Shown piece after piece: positions 30,365-40,360 of a stretch of DNA of 64,000 nt. The DNA comes from Rhizobiales bacterium 64-17 (GTDB taxonomy: Bacteria > Pseudomonadota > Alphaproteobacteria > Rhizobiales > Xanthobacteraceae), in assembly GCA_001899285.1 (NCBI GenBank), contig MKWA01000005.1, forward strand, positions 85,788-149,787. Reading direction: 5' to 3'. Each line of letters begins with the position of its first letter. Positions within the stretch are counted from its first letter, which is position 1. The position numbers were made by a program, and so were the translations under genes. A model generated the notes under the pieces. The model saw only the letters and a program-made list of their open reading frames with translations. It was not told the origin of the DNA and did not search any database.

Positions 30365-31687
30365 TCACCGCAGCGAATTGCCGCTCAACGTCACTTTCGG
30401 AAACTGCGCGGCGTCGCGCGCGAGGTCGGAGCTCGCCACCTTGTCCCATGCCATGCCGACGATGGCGCCGCGCGACGCGCCGGAGACGCGGTTGCCACTG
30501 ATCACCGCCGCGCCGGCGCCCGGCGTCACCGACACCATGATGCCGGCGGGCGCATTGCGCACCACATTGCCCGTCACCGTCACGTCGCGCAGATAATCGC
30601 CCGCCCCGACGGCGATGCCGGCCATCGCCGCGCCCTCGATCACGTTGCCCGTCACCGCCGTGTCGGCCTCGACGCCGATGCCGATGCCCCAGCCGTCGTT
30701 CGGATCGGTGCCGGCGGGACGCCGCCGCGCGATGTTGCGCAACACATTGCCCTGCACCACCGCAAGCCGGCCGCCCTCTTTGAAATTCGTCACGGCGACG
30801 CCGATCGCCGCGTCATCCACCGTGTTGCCGGACACCACCGTGCCCTCGAAATCGAACTCCACATAAAGCGCGACCTCGCCGATGCCGGCGCAACTATTGC
30901 CGATGATCTGGAGGCCCGACGCCGCATTACCGCGCACCGCGCTGAACGCGGCGTCGCGGATGCGGTTGCCGCGCACGACCACATTGCCGGCACGATAGAC
31001 ATTGACCGCATTGCCGTTCTGCCCCGAGCCGCCGGACCGCGCGGCGATCTTCTCGAAGCGGTTGTCGGAGACGATGGTGCCGTCCACGCCCTTCTCCGAA
31101 CGCCAGACATTGATGCCGCCATTGCCGGCGCCGAGGATCGTGTTGCCGGAGATGACAAGCCCGCGCGCATCGAGCGAATGGATCGCGATGTCGCCGGTAT
31201 CGCCGACGGTGTTGCCGGTGACGCGGCCCTCGACCTGCGTCAGCTTCAGCGCGACACCCGCCGCACGCATGATCTGGCAATCGGCGAACCGAAACCGCCG
31301 CGCGCTGGCGATGTCGATGAGCGTGTCGCCGCGCGCGCCGGCGCCATCGAACACCAAATCCGTGAGCGACACGTCCGGCGCGTTGCGCACCGACAGCAGC
31401 GGGCCGGATGATGCAAGCACCAGCCGCGTCGCGCCGCGCGCGCCGGTGAGCGATGCGCCCGGCGGCACGGTGACGCCGGCGACACGGTATTGCCCCGCCG
31501 CGAGCGTCAGCGTCTGGCGGCGCTGCGCCGCCTGCTCCAGCGCGCGCTGTAACGCCGCGCTTTGATCGCCGGGCGCATTGGCGCGCACACCGAACTGCGC
31601 CGCGTCGAGCGGCGCGGCGTGCGCCGTTGCCGTCATCGCAACGCCGCCTGCCGCCGCACCAAGAAGTGTCCGCCGGTTGATGGTCAT
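30365..31687 (-). CDS. TIGR03808-type Tat-translocated repetitive (right-handed beta-helix-like) protein
   Basis: Tat signal MTINRRTLLGAAAGG; repeated VTGNTV/ISGNTI/VVRGNRI turns characteristic of parallel beta-helix. Confidence 0.82.
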   Translation of the reverse strand: MTINRRTLLGAAAGGVAMTATAHAAPLDAAQFGVRANAPGDQSAALQRALEQAAQRRQTLTLAAGQYRVAGVTVPPGASLTGARGATRLVLASSGPLLSVRNAPDVSLTDLVFDGAGARGDTLIDIASARRFRFADCQIMRAAGVALKLTQVEGRVTGNTVGDTGDIAIHSLDARGLVISGNTILGAGNGGINVWRSEKGVDGTIVSDNRFEKIAARSGGSGQNGNAVNVYRAGNVVVRGNRIRDAAFSAVRGNAASGLQIIGNSCAGIGEVALYVEFDFEGTVVSGNTVDDAAIGVAVTNFKEGGRLAVVQGNVLRNIARRRPAGTDPNDGWGIGIGVEADTAVTGNVIEGAAMAGIAVGAGDYLRDVTVTGNVVRNAPAGIMVSVTPGAGAAVISGNRVSGASRGAIVGMAWDKVASSDLARDAAQFPKVTLSGNSLR

Positions 31688-31849
31688 GCACGCACCGCCT
31701 TTGCAGCGCTGTCTAACAGACGCCGCTTACCGCCGCGTTGCGGCGCGCATTAACCAGCCGCTTCAAGGTTAATCCGCGATCGCGCTTCGTGCGCGCGCCC
31801 GGCATCGATAAAGATTGCGGCAACCAATTCTGGTAACGCGGGATCAACC

Positions 31850-32734
31850 ATGACACGCCTTTCCGTCCGTGCGCTTTCGCTTTCCGCCGCTGCCGCGGTG
31901 CTGATGCTGTCCGCGCCGGCGCTGGCCGCGACCTGCCAGCAGGGCACGTTCGACACCTTCCTCTCCGCCTTCGGCAAGGAAGCCGCCGCCAAGGGCGTGT
32001 CGGCGCGTGGGCTTGCCGCGCTCAAGGGTCTGACCGTCGACGAGAAGGTGCTCGCCGCCGACAAGCGCCAGCACGTGTTCAAGCAGAGCTTCGAGGAATT
32101 CTCCGGCCGCATGATCTCGCAGAGCCGCCTGACCAAGGCGGCGAAGCTGATGCAGCAGCACGGCGCGACCCTGAAGAAGGTCGAACAGCAGTTCGGCGTG
32201 CCGGGCGCGATGGTGGTGGCGATCTGGGGCCTCGAAACCGATTACGGCGTTAACCAGGGCAAGATGTCGGTGGTGCGTTCGACCGCGACGCTGGCGTTCG
32301 ATTGCCGCCGCACCGACCGTTTCCAGAACGAACTGCTGGAAGCGCTGCGCATCATCGACAAGGGCGACATGACGGTCGAGCATATGAAGGGCGACTGGGC
32401 CGGCGAAATCGGCCAGACCCAGTTCCTGCCGTCGAGCTACAACAAATATGCCGTCGATTTCGACGGCGACGGCAAACGCGATCTAGTCTCGTCGACGCCG
32501 GACGTGCTCGCCTCCACCGCGAATTATCTCAAAGGTCACGGCTGGCAGCGCGGCCAGGGCTACGGCCCGAACGATCCGAACTTCGCGGCAATCAAGGAAT
32601 GGAACAAGGCGGACGTCTACGCGCGCACCATCGCCGCGTTCGCGCAGCGCATCGACGCGCAAGCGAAAGGCGGCGCGGGCAGCGACAAGCGCGTGGAAAA
32701 CACGCTGCCGGCCGGCAAGACCGTCAAGCGCTGA
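31850..32734 (+). CDS. Lytic murein transglycosylase
   Basis: VPGAMVVAIWGLETDYGVNQGKMSVVRSTATLAFDCRR ... GDWAGEIGQTQFLPSSYNKYAVDFDGDGKRDLVSSTPDVLASTANYLKGHGW. Confidence 0.92.
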   Translation: MTRLSVRALSLSAAAAVLMLSAPALAATCQQGTFDTFLSAFGKEAAAKGVSARGLAALKGLTVDEKVLAADKRQHVFKQSFEEFSGRMISQSRLTKAAKLMQQHGATLKKVEQQFGVPGAMVVAIWGLETDYGVNQGKMSVVRSTATLAFDCRRTDRFQNELLEALRIIDKGDMTVEHMKGDWAGEIGQTQFLPSSYNKYAVDFDGDGKRDLVSSTPDVLASTANYLKGHGWQRGQGYGPNDPNFAAIKEWNKADVYARTIAAFAQRIDAQAKGGAGSDKRVENTLPAGKTVKR

Positions 32735-32797
32735 CCATTTTGGGCGTGATCCCGCGGGGTCACGTACTCACACAACGTCGGGGGACGTGAGGGGTGG

Positions 32798-32829
32798 AAA
32801 GCCGCCGGTTTCGACCGGCGGCTTTTTCT
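32798..32829. terminator. Rho-independent terminator
   Basis: AAAGCCGCCGGTttcgACCGGCGGCTTTTTC. Confidence 0.85.
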
Positions 32830-32838
32830 TGCGCGTGA

Positions 32839-33606
32839 TTATCCCGGCGTGCGGCCGAGCAATCGCTGCATCAGTCGATAGCCCGGCATCGCGAGACGCG
32901 TCAGCATCGCGTCGAGCTTGTCGTCGGTCAGTCGCGTGCGCGGCCAGCGATAGATCAGCGCATACAAGAGCCAGATCACCAGGAAGGTGAACACGCCGGC
33001 GAACAGCGTGTCGGTGAAGAAGTGCCCGCCGAAGGCGATGCGCAGCACCGCCATGCCGGCGGTGAACGCCAGTGCGCCGGCATAGGCGAGCGGCCGCCAC
33101 GGCAGCGGCGTCAGCGCCGCCGGCGCGATCAGCCACGCCGCGCCCGAGACATCGCCCGAGACGAACGAGCAGTTGTTCGGGCAATCGCCGCGCGGCGAAT
33201 ACCACGGCACGAAGGTTTCCTGCCCGCCGAACTCCCGTACGTCGATCGGTCGCGAGCGGCCCCAGTTGTCCTTGAGGATCACGTTGGTGAGCAGCCCCGG
33301 CCCGAGCGCCAGCGAAGCGAGCAGCAGCAGCACCGCGCGCGGCGCGATCAACATCGGCCGCGTCGGGCGCATGAGCTTGAGCAACAGCACGCCGCCCGGC
33401 ACGAACGCCACCAGCGTGACGAACCACAGCATCGAGTTGCGCAGCAGCATCAGCGGCGGACTGATCCGCAGGCCAAACAGATTGCCGCCACTGTTGATGG
33501 CATGGAACGGCGCCGCGATAGCGAGATCGAGCGCAGGATCGAGCGCGAACACCGCGCCAGCAATGGCGCCGATGACGAGAGCGATAATGAGTCCGGTGCG
33601 GTTCAT
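32839..33606 (-). CDS. PAP2-superfamily phosphatase (lipid phosphatase-like)
   Basis: KDNWGRSRP ... SFVSGDVSGA ... RIAFGGHFFTDTLFAG tripartite PAP2 signature. Confidence 0.86.
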   Translation of the reverse strand: MNRTGLIIALVIGAIAGAVFALDPALDLAIAAPFHAINSGGNLFGLRISPPLMLLRNSMLWFVTLVAFVPGGVLLLKLMRPTRPMLIAPRAVLLLLASLALGPGLLTNVILKDNWGRSRPIDVREFGGQETFVPWYSPRGDCPNNCSFVSGDVSGAAWLIAPAALTPLPWRPLAYAGALAFTAGMAVLRIAFGGHFFTDTLFAGVFTFLVIWLLYALIYRWPRTRLTDDKLDAMLTRLAMPGYRLMQRLLGRTPG

Positions 33607-33658
33607 GCGCGAGCCGGTCTAGCCGACGCAAACGGCCATGGGAAGCCAGAACCCGGCG

Positions 33659-34111
33659 CTACAGCGACGCACGCCAGCGGCCGGCGCTGCGCCCGGCGAT
33701 CAGCCAGTAGGTCATGCCGAAGACGAGCCCGGCGACGGCGGCAAGCTCCATCTCGCGCGAGACCGGCGGCGGCGCGCGATCGATGGACTCCTCGACCGGC
33801 GGCGCGCCAAGACCGGCCGCCACATAGGCGCCGAGCACGATCGCCGCGCCGGCGACCGCGTGGATCAGCAGCGAGCGGATCGAGAACGCCTCGGCGACGA
33901 TGATGGCGATGACCAGCGGCAGCATCGCCACCGTCGCGGTGACGCCGGAGGTGAACATCGCCACGCCCCAGAACAGCACCCGCTCGCCGACATCGCCGGA
34001 CATGACGTGCCATTGCGGGCCGAGGATGCCGATCGACAGCGCGATCCCCGCCGCGAACAGCGCGACGAACAGCGCAAACAGAATGACGAAGACGCGGCCG
34101 ATCAGCGCCAT
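33659..34111 (-). CDS. Conserved hypothetical membrane protein
   Basis: MALIGRVFVILFALFVALFAAGIALSIGILG; four predicted TM helices; ATG 34111. Confidence 0.65.
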   Translation of the reverse strand: MALIGRVFVILFALFVALFAAGIALSIGILGPQWHVMSGDVGERVLFWGVAMFTSGVTATVAMLPLVIAIIVAEAFSIRSLLIHAVAGAAIVLGAYVAAGLGAPPVEESIDRAPPPVSREMELAAVAGLVFGMTYWLIAGRSAGRWRASL

Positions 34112-34124
34112 GGTGCTTTGGCCT

Positions 34125-35354
34125 TCAATCCTCGTCCTGCATCGCCATGGCGCGCAGCGCCATGCGCTCGCGCGCGGTGAGCTTTTCGGTCGCGCTCTTG
34201 AGCTGGCCGCAGGCCGCGAGGATGTCTCGGCCGCGCGGCGTGCGCACTGGCGAGGCGTAGCCGGCGTTGAACACGACCTCGGAGAACTTCTCGATCTGAT
34301 CCCAGTCCGAGCATTCGTATTTGGTGCCGGGCCAGGGATTGAACGGAATGAGATTGATCTTCGCCGGGATGCCCTTGAGCAGCCGCACCAGCGCCTTGGC
34401 ATCGTCGATGGAATCGTTGACGCCCTTGAGCATCACATATTCAAAGGTGATGCGCCGCGCATTCGACGCGCCGGGATAGTTGCGGCACGCTTCCAGCACC
34501 TGCGCGATATCGTATTTGCGGTTGAGCGGCACCAGCACGTCACGCAACTCGTCACGCACCGCATGCAGCGACACCGCGAGCAACACGCCGATCTCCGCGC
34601 CGGCGCGCTCGATCATCGGCACCACGCCGGAGGTGGAGAGCGTGACTCGGCGCTTGGAGATGCCGAGGCCCTCGCCGTCGGTGACGATATGCAGCGCGTC
34701 GCGCACATTGTCGAAATTGTAGAGCGGCTCGCCCATGCCCATCATGACGATGTTGGTAACGAGGCGGTCGCCCTGCGGCAGCACGCCGTCGGTCGGGCGC
34801 ACGCCCTCCGGCCAGTCGCCGAGACGATCACGCGCGACCATCACCTGGCCGACGATCTCGCCGGCGGTGAGGTTGCGCACCAGCCGCTGCGTGCCGGTGT
34901 GGCAGAACGAGCAGTTGAGCGTGCAGCCGACCTGGCTCGACACACACAGCGTCGCGCGCACGGTGTCGGGGATATAGACGCACTCGACCTCGTGCGGCCG
35001 CTCGCCGGGATTCTCGCTCGGCAACCGCAGCAGCCATTTGCGCGTGCCGTCGACCGAAACTTGCTCGGCCACGACCTCGGGCCGCGCCAGCGTGAACCGC
35101 TGATCCAGCGCCGCGCGCAGATCCTTCGAGACGCTGGTCATCTCGGCGAAGGTTTTCGCGCCGCGCAGATAGAGCCAGTTCCAGAGCTGCTGCACGCGCA
35201 TCTTGCGCGCCTTCTCCGGCACACCGATTTCACCGAGCGCATCGGCCAACTGCGCGCGCGACAGGCCGACCAGCGACGGCTTCGCCGGCGCGACATAGCG
35301 CTCCTCGGCGATCTTCTCGATCGGGGCCAGTTGGGTTGCGGCGTTCACGGTCAT
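34125..35354 (-). CDS. rlmN: 23S rRNA (adenine(2503)-C(2))-methyltransferase
   Basis: [35 protein letters not shown] radical SAM motif; [13 protein letters not shown]. Confidence 0.95.
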   Translation of the reverse strand: MTVNAATQLAPIEKIAEERYVAPAKPSLVGLSRAQLADALGEIGVPEKARKMRVQQLWNWLYLRGAKTFAEMTSVSKDLRAALDQRFTLARPEVVAEQVSVDGTRKWLLRLPSENPGERPHEVECVYIPDTVRATLCVSSQVGCTLNCSFCHTGTQRLVRNLTAGEIVGQVMVARDRLGDWPEGVRPTDGVLPQGDRLVTNIVMMGMGEPLYNFDNVRDALHIVTDGEGLGISKRRVTLSTSGVVPMIERAGAEIGVLLAVSLHAVRDELRDVLVPLNRKYDIAQVLEACRNYPGASNARRITFEYVMLKGVNDSIDDAKALVRLLKGIPAKINLIPFNPWPGTKYECSDWDQIEKFSEVVFNAGYASPVRTPRGRDILAACGQLKSATEKLTARERMALRAMAMQDED

Positions 35355-35419
35355 CGGCCAGTCCTCTCCCACAAGGGGAGAAGGAAGAAAAGCGGCTTTT
35401 TATGGCCGACCGGCCGCGC

Positions 35420-36082
35420 CTACTTGCACTCCTGCCCGGCGCGGTCGAGCGCCTGCGACAGGCCCTTGAGCGAATAGGTGTCGGTGGTCTTGGTGCCGCG
35501 GCCGGATTCGGCCTTCACCACCACGTCGGAACCGGCGCGCAGCGCCCCGACCATCTTCGCCTCGTCGCCGGTGTTCTTGACCCAGGCGCCGTCCTTCTGC
35601 GTGTACATCGTAAAATGCGTGGCACCGATCTCGGCCGCCGCATCGACATTGGCCTTCGCCGGATAGCCGAGGATCACCGAGACCTCTTCCTTCACCTTGT
35701 CGGCGGGGCGGGTCGAGATGAACATATAGGACGGGTCGCGGTTGAGACCCGAGGGCTGGGTCTGGGTCGGCTTGGCGATGACGAAACAGACCTTCTTGCC
35801 GCCGGGCGCGGCGGTATAGGCACCCCAGTCGCCGAACTGACCGAGCAGGGTCGGCTGCGCGCCGCCGACCGCCGGCACCGGATCGGGCTTCTTTTCGGTT
35901 TTCTTCTCGGCCGGCTTTTTCGCGGCCGGTTTCGCCGCAGGCTTCTTCGCGTCAGGCTTCTTGGCGTCGGGTTTGGCCGCCTGCGCGAGCACCGGTGTCG
36001 TCACGCCTGGCATCAGCGCCAGTGGCACCACCGCCAGCGGCATCGTCACCAGAAGGAAGCGTGAAAAGCCCGTCAGCGTCAT
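35420..36082 (-). CDS. Invasion-associated locus B (IalB) family protein
   Basis: Signal peptide, KPDAKKPAAKPAAKK linker, FGDWGAYTAAPGGKKVCFVIAKPTQTQPSGLNRDPSYMFISTRP. Confidence 0.85.
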   Translation of the reverse strand: MTLTGFSRFLLVTMPLAVVPLALMPGVTTPVLAQAAKPDAKKPDAKKPAAKPAAKKPAEKKTEKKPDPVPAVGGAQPTLLGQFGDWGAYTAAPGGKKVCFVIAKPTQTQPSGLNRDPSYMFISTRPADKVKEEVSVILGYPAKANVDAAAEIGATHFTMYTQKDGAWVKNTGDEAKMVGALRAGSDVVVKAESGRGTKTTDTYSLKGLSQALDRAGQECK

Positions 36083-36167
36083 CAGCCCTGCCTTTTTTCT
36101 CGAATCGCCACCGCTTGCGGCCAGTGTGCCATATCCGTGGGGGCCACCGAACTATAGCCGATACCGG

Positions 36168-36211
36168 CATGATCCCGAAAAGTGGTCGCCGGTTTTCGGG
36201 CCGGATCATGC
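36168..36211. repeat. Dispersed palindromic repeat copy 3 (GCATGATCCCGAAAAGTGGTCGCCGGTTTTCGGGCCGGATCATGC)
   Basis: Similar in inverted orientation to copies at 1062 and 3160. Confidence 0.8.
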
Positions 36212-36308
36212 CGGACAATAAGCCCAAAATCGGCAACAGAACGGCAGAGACCCCGCCGCAAACCGTGTTAAGACGCCGCGCCTCTCGTCGACGACCCGGA
36301 TGACCCGC

Positions 36309-37283
36309 ATGAAAGCCCTGCTCTGCACCCGCCTCGGCGGTCCCGACGATCTCGAGATCCGCGACATCCCCGATCCGGTCGCAGGCGCCGGCGAAGCCGT
36401 GGTGGCGGTGAAGGCGGCGGCGCTGAATTTCTTCGACACGCTGATCATCGCCGGCAAATACCAGCGCAAGCCGGAACTGCCGTTCTCGCCGAGCGCGGAA
36501 TTTTCCGGCGTGGTGGAGAGCGTCGGCCCCGGCGTCACCGCCGTGAAGCCGGGTGACCGCGTTGCCGGCAATATCGGCCACGGTGCGGCGCGTGAAAAGG
36601 TCGCGGTACCGGCCGACGCGCTGGTGCCGATGCCCGATGATCTCGATTTCGATCGCGCCGCCGGCGTCACCGTGATCTACGGCACCACGCAATATGCGCT
36701 GAAGAACCGCGCCAGGCTCCAGCCCGGCGAAACGCTGGCGGTGCTCGGCGCATCGGGCGGCGTCGGTCTCGCCGCGGTCGAGCTTGGCAAGATCATGGGC
36801 GCGCGTGTCATCGCCTGCGCGTCGTCCGATGACAAGATCGCGTTCGCGAAGCAGCACGGTGCCGACGACGGCATCAATTACGCGCGCGAGGATTTGAAAA
36901 CCGAGTTGCGCCGTCTCACCGGCGGCGCCGGACCGAATGTCGTCTACGATCCGGTCGGCGGCGCCTATTCGGAGCAGGCGGTGCGGGCGATGGCGCCGCA
37001 CGGGCGTTTTCTGGTGATCGGCTTCGCCGCCGGCGAAATTCCGAAAATCCCGCTCAACCTACCGCTGCTGCGTGATTGCGACATCGTCGGCGTCAACTGG
37101 GGCCGCTTTGTTGATGGCGATCCCGCGGGCTACCGCGCCAACACCGCCGAGCTTTTGGCATGGACCGCACAAGGCAGGCTGTCGTCGCACGTGCACGCGG
37201 TCTATCCGCTCGCCGAGGCGAAACAGGCGCTGAAAGACATCGCCGCGCGCAAGGTGATGGGCAAGGCGATCCTGCGGCCTTGA
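36309..37283 (+). CDS. NADPH:quinone oxidoreductase family (zinc-type MDR) protein
   Basis: MKALLCTRLGGPDDLEIRDIPDPVAGAGEAVV ... LAVLGASGGVGLAAVELGKIMGA; alternative start 36300. Confidence 0.92.
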   Translation: MKALLCTRLGGPDDLEIRDIPDPVAGAGEAVVAVKAAALNFFDTLIIAGKYQRKPELPFSPSAEFSGVVESVGPGVTAVKPGDRVAGNIGHGAAREKVAVPADALVPMPDDLDFDRAAGVTVIYGTTQYALKNRARLQPGETLAVLGASGGVGLAAVELGKIMGARVIACASSDDKIAFAKQHGADDGINYAREDLKTELRRLTGGAGPNVVYDPVGGAYSEQAVRAMAPHGRFLVIGFAAGEIPKIPLNLPLLRDCDIVGVNWGRFVDGDPAGYRANTAELLAWTAQGRLSSHVHAVYPLAEAKQALKDIAARKVMGKAILRP

Positions 37284-37310
37284 ACAGCGCCGCAAAGCCG
37301 CAGCAGCGTC

Positions 37311-38591
37311 TCACATCGGGAAGAACAGACGCGGCAGCGCCAGGCTGAACCACGGCACATAAGTAACGATCAGCAGGCCGAGCATCAGAATGCCAAGCGT
37401 CGGCAGCGACGCGCGGACAATCGCGCCCAGCGACATGCCGGTGATCATTTTCGCGACGATCAGGTTCAGCCCCACGGGCGGCGTCACCATCCCGACCTCC
37501 ATGTTCATAGTGAACACGACGCCGAAGTGAACGAGGTTGATGTCGAGCTTGTGCGCGATCGGCATTATGATCGGCATCATGATGACGATGGCGGACGCGC
37601 TCTCGATGAAGCAGCCCATGACCAGCAGCAGCAGGTTCAGCAGCAACAGCACGACATATTTGTTGTCAGTGATGCCGAGCAGCCAGCGCGTCACATCCTG
37701 CGGCACGTCCTGACTGGTGATCAGCCACGAGAACGCCGAAGCGCCGGCGATGATCAGCAGCAGCGCGCCGGACAAGAGGCCGCTTCGCGCCAGCAGCTTG
37801 GGCAGATCGCCCCACGTCAGGCTGCGATAAACGAACAACGCGAGAATCGCGCTATAGGTGGCAGCAACGGCGGCGGCTTCGGTGGCGGTGAAGAAACCGC
37901 CGTAAATGCCGCCGAGCACGACGACCGGCAACAACAGCACCCAGAACGATTCACGCAGCGCCGTCACGATGCTGGCGAGGTTCGGGATCGGGTCGGCCTT
38001 CACGTTGTTACGGCGCGCATAGATCACGCAGTAGACCATGAACATGGCGCCGACCAGCAGACCCGGCACCACGCCGGCCGCGAACAGCGCGCCGACCGAA
38101 CTGCCGGTGGCGACGCCGTAGATGATGAAGGTGACGCTCGGCGGAATGAGAATGCCGAGCGAGCCGGTCGTGGTCAGCAGGCCGACGGCGAAGGCCGGGC
38201 TGTAGCCGGCGGCGACCAGTGCCGGAAACAGCACCGAACCGACCGCGATCACCGTTGCCGGGCTCGATCCGGAGATGCAGGCGAACATCATGCAGGCGAG
38301 CACCGCCGCGATGCCGAGACCGCCCGGCAGAAAGCCGGTGCAAACCCGCGCCAGACCGATCAGACGGTCGGCGAGACGGCCGGCGCGCATGATCTCCGCC
38401 GCCAGATTGAAGAACGGGATCGCCGTCAACGTGAAATTGTCGATGCCGGCGAACATGCGTTGCGGCAGGATCGTCAGCGGAATGTCGGTGGCAAAACCGA
38501 GATAGACCAGCAGCGTCGAGGTCAGCGCGAGAAAAATCGGCAGGCCGGTGATCAACAGCGCGGCCAGGATGGCAACGATCGACAACGTCAT
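37311..38591 (-). CDS. TRAP transporter large permease (DctM-like)
   Basis: FAGIDNFTLTAIPFFNLAAEIMRAGRLADRLIGLARV ... SGSSPATVIAVGSVLFPALVAAGYSPAFAVGLLTTTGSLGILIPPS. Confidence 0.95.
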   Translation of the reverse strand: MTLSIVAILAALLITGLPIFLALTSTLLVYLGFATDIPLTILPQRMFAGIDNFTLTAIPFFNLAAEIMRAGRLADRLIGLARVCTGFLPGGLGIAAVLACMMFACISGSSPATVIAVGSVLFPALVAAGYSPAFAVGLLTTTGSLGILIPPSVTFIIYGVATGSSVGALFAAGVVPGLLVGAMFMVYCVIYARRNNVKADPIPNLASIVTALRESFWVLLLPVVVLGGIYGGFFTATEAAAVAATYSAILALFVYRSLTWGDLPKLLARSGLLSGALLLIIAGASAFSWLITSQDVPQDVTRWLLGITDNKYVVLLLLNLLLLVMGCFIESASAIVIMMPIIMPIAHKLDINLVHFGVVFTMNMEVGMVTPPVGLNLIVAKMITGMSLGAIVRASLPTLGILMLGLLIVTYVPWFSLALPRLFFPM

Positions 38592-38604
38592 GGGATGTCC
38601 CTGC

Positions 38605-39108
38605 TCATAGGAGATCCTTGACGGCGGTTTCGTCATGGGTAGCGGGCGTCGGCGCGAAGATTTGCTGCGTAAACCGCAGACACAGCAGCACGCCGCACAG
38701 CGGCAGCGCGAGATAGACGATCCACATCGGCCACTGCAGCGCAGGCGAGAGTTGCTCGTAGTCGTAGACGGTCTCGACGAATTCGATGCTGTAGACCAAT
38801 AGTGCCGCTCCACTGAGGAGACCGATCACAGCGACGATTCGATGCAGCACGCGCTGGTACCGCGGCGCGAGCGCGACCTGCAGCAATTCAACGCTCAAGT
38901 GATCATTGCCGCGCACCGCCGCGCCGGCGGCGATGAACGCCGTCCAGATCAGGACATAGACGACGAATTCCTCGGCCCAGAACAGCCCGGTGCCGCCGAA
39001 ATAACGCAGCAGCACCTGCGCGGTTGCGACCAGCGTCGCAACCGCCGTGCCGGCCGCCAGACAGGCCGTTTCAAAGCCCGTCAGCCAGCGGTCAATGCTG
39101 CGCCACAT
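38605..39108 (-). CDS. TRAP transporter small permease (DctQ-like)
   Basis: FWAEEFVVYVLIWTAFIAAGAAVRGNDHLSVELL. Confidence 0.93.
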   Translation of the reverse strand: MWRSIDRWLTGFETACLAAGTAVATLVATAQVLLRYFGGTGLFWAEEFVVYVLIWTAFIAAGAAVRGNDHLSVELLQVALAPRYQRVLHRIVAVIGLLSGAALLVYSIEFVETVYDYEQLSPALQWPMWIVYLALPLCGVLLCLRFTQQIFAPTPATHDETAVKDLL

Positions 39109-39129
39109 CGCGTCAGCCCCGGAGCCGCG

Positions 39130-40143
39130 TCACTTCTCGAACGGCTTGGTCTGCTCGTAGGTTTTGTCGAGCAGCGCCTTGGTGACCTTGCCTTCGTATT
39201 TCTTGTGCAGTTCGCGGCTGGCCTTGACGAAAGCCTGGCGCCCCGCCGCCGGCAATTCCTCGATCTTCATGTGCTGCGAAATCTTCTTCAGCAGTTCTTC
39301 GTCGACCTGCTTGCTGTCCTTGCGCTCGGCATCGCGCGCTTCGATCACGGCCTCGTCTAGCGCCTTGCGGTAGTCGGCCGGCAGCGAATCGTAAGCCTTG
39401 CGGTTCGCCATCACCGCGAATGCGGTATAGCCGTGGTTGCTCAGGGTCAGATATTTCTGCACCTCGTAGAACCGCATCGAGTCGATCGAGACCAGCGGGT
39501 TCTCCTGCGCATCGGCCACGCCCTGTTGCAAGGCATTGTAGGTTTCCGAGAAGCTGATCGCGACCGGATTGGCGCCCCATTCGCGATACTGTTCGAGCAG
39601 CATCGGGCTCTGCATGGTGCGAACCTTCTGGCCGCTGAGATCGGCCGGCGACAGGATCGGCTTCACCGAACTGGTCATCTGCTTGAAGCCGCTCTCCCAG
39701 AACGCGAGGCCCTTGATGCCGCGCTTGCCGAGGCCGGCGAGCAGTTCCTGTCCCACCGGGCCATCGAGCACCGCATAGGCGGCGTCGCGCGAGGGGAACA
39801 GGAACGGCAGATCGATGAGCTGCAGTCGTGGCTCGAAATTGCTCAACGGCGCGGTCGGCGTGAACGCCATCTGCACGGTGCCGAGCTGAAGCTGCTCGAT
39901 CAGTTGCGCTTCCTTGCCGAGCTGGCCGGCGGGATAAATCTGAATTTTGAAATGACCACCGGTCTTCTTGGCGACCGCGTCGGCCAGAATATGTGCCGCC
40001 TTCGCGGCCGGGACCGTCTCGCGATTTTCGTGCGCGAATTTCCAGGTCACGTCCGGCGTCTGTGCCGTTGCCGGCGCCGCGACAGCGATGCCGAGAATGC
40101 TGGTGGCGATGGCGCCGAACAGACGCAAACGGAATGCGGCCAT
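39130..40143 (-). CDS. TRAP transporter substrate-binding protein (DctP family)
   Basis: FKIQIYPAGQLGKEAQLIEQLQLGTVQMAFT ... QQGVADAQENPLVSIDSMRFYEVQKYLTLSNHGYT. Confidence 0.94.
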   Translation of the reverse strand: MAAFRLRLFGAIATSILGIAVAAPATAQTPDVTWKFAHENRETVPAAKAAHILADAVAKKTGGHFKIQIYPAGQLGKEAQLIEQLQLGTVQMAFTPTAPLSNFEPRLQLIDLPFLFPSRDAAYAVLDGPVGQELLAGLGKRGIKGLAFWESGFKQMTSSVKPILSPADLSGQKVRTMQSPMLLEQYREWGANPVAISFSETYNALQQGVADAQENPLVSIDSMRFYEVQKYLTLSNHGYTAFAVMANRKAYDSLPADYRKALDEAVIEARDAERKDSKQVDEELLKKISQHMKIEELPAAGRQAFVKASRELHKKYEGKVTKALLDKTYEQTKPFEK

Positions 40144-40219
40144 GGATATTCTCCTACATGGGAAAGCCCCGCGAACGGCGTGCCGCGGGCGACGAAGGAC
40201 GTGCCGCGAGTTAATAACC

Positions 40220-40235
40220 GACTGAACAGTCAGTC
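40220..40235. promoter_or_regulatory. Candidate operator upstream of TRAP operon (GACTGA-ACAG-TCAGTC)
   Basis: Inverted repeat in the promoter region of the minus-strand TRAP genes; TetR-operator-like layout. Confidence 0.35.
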
Positions 40236-40360
40236 AACTACCGATGGTGCGGACGACTTATGCAGCCTGCCCCGCGGTCTGCCCATGATCGCGGCACAAG
40301 CGATGGCCCCGGCAGCAGGGGCCGGGGCCAGGATGCGATGAGAACGAGAGAATTCGAGGA

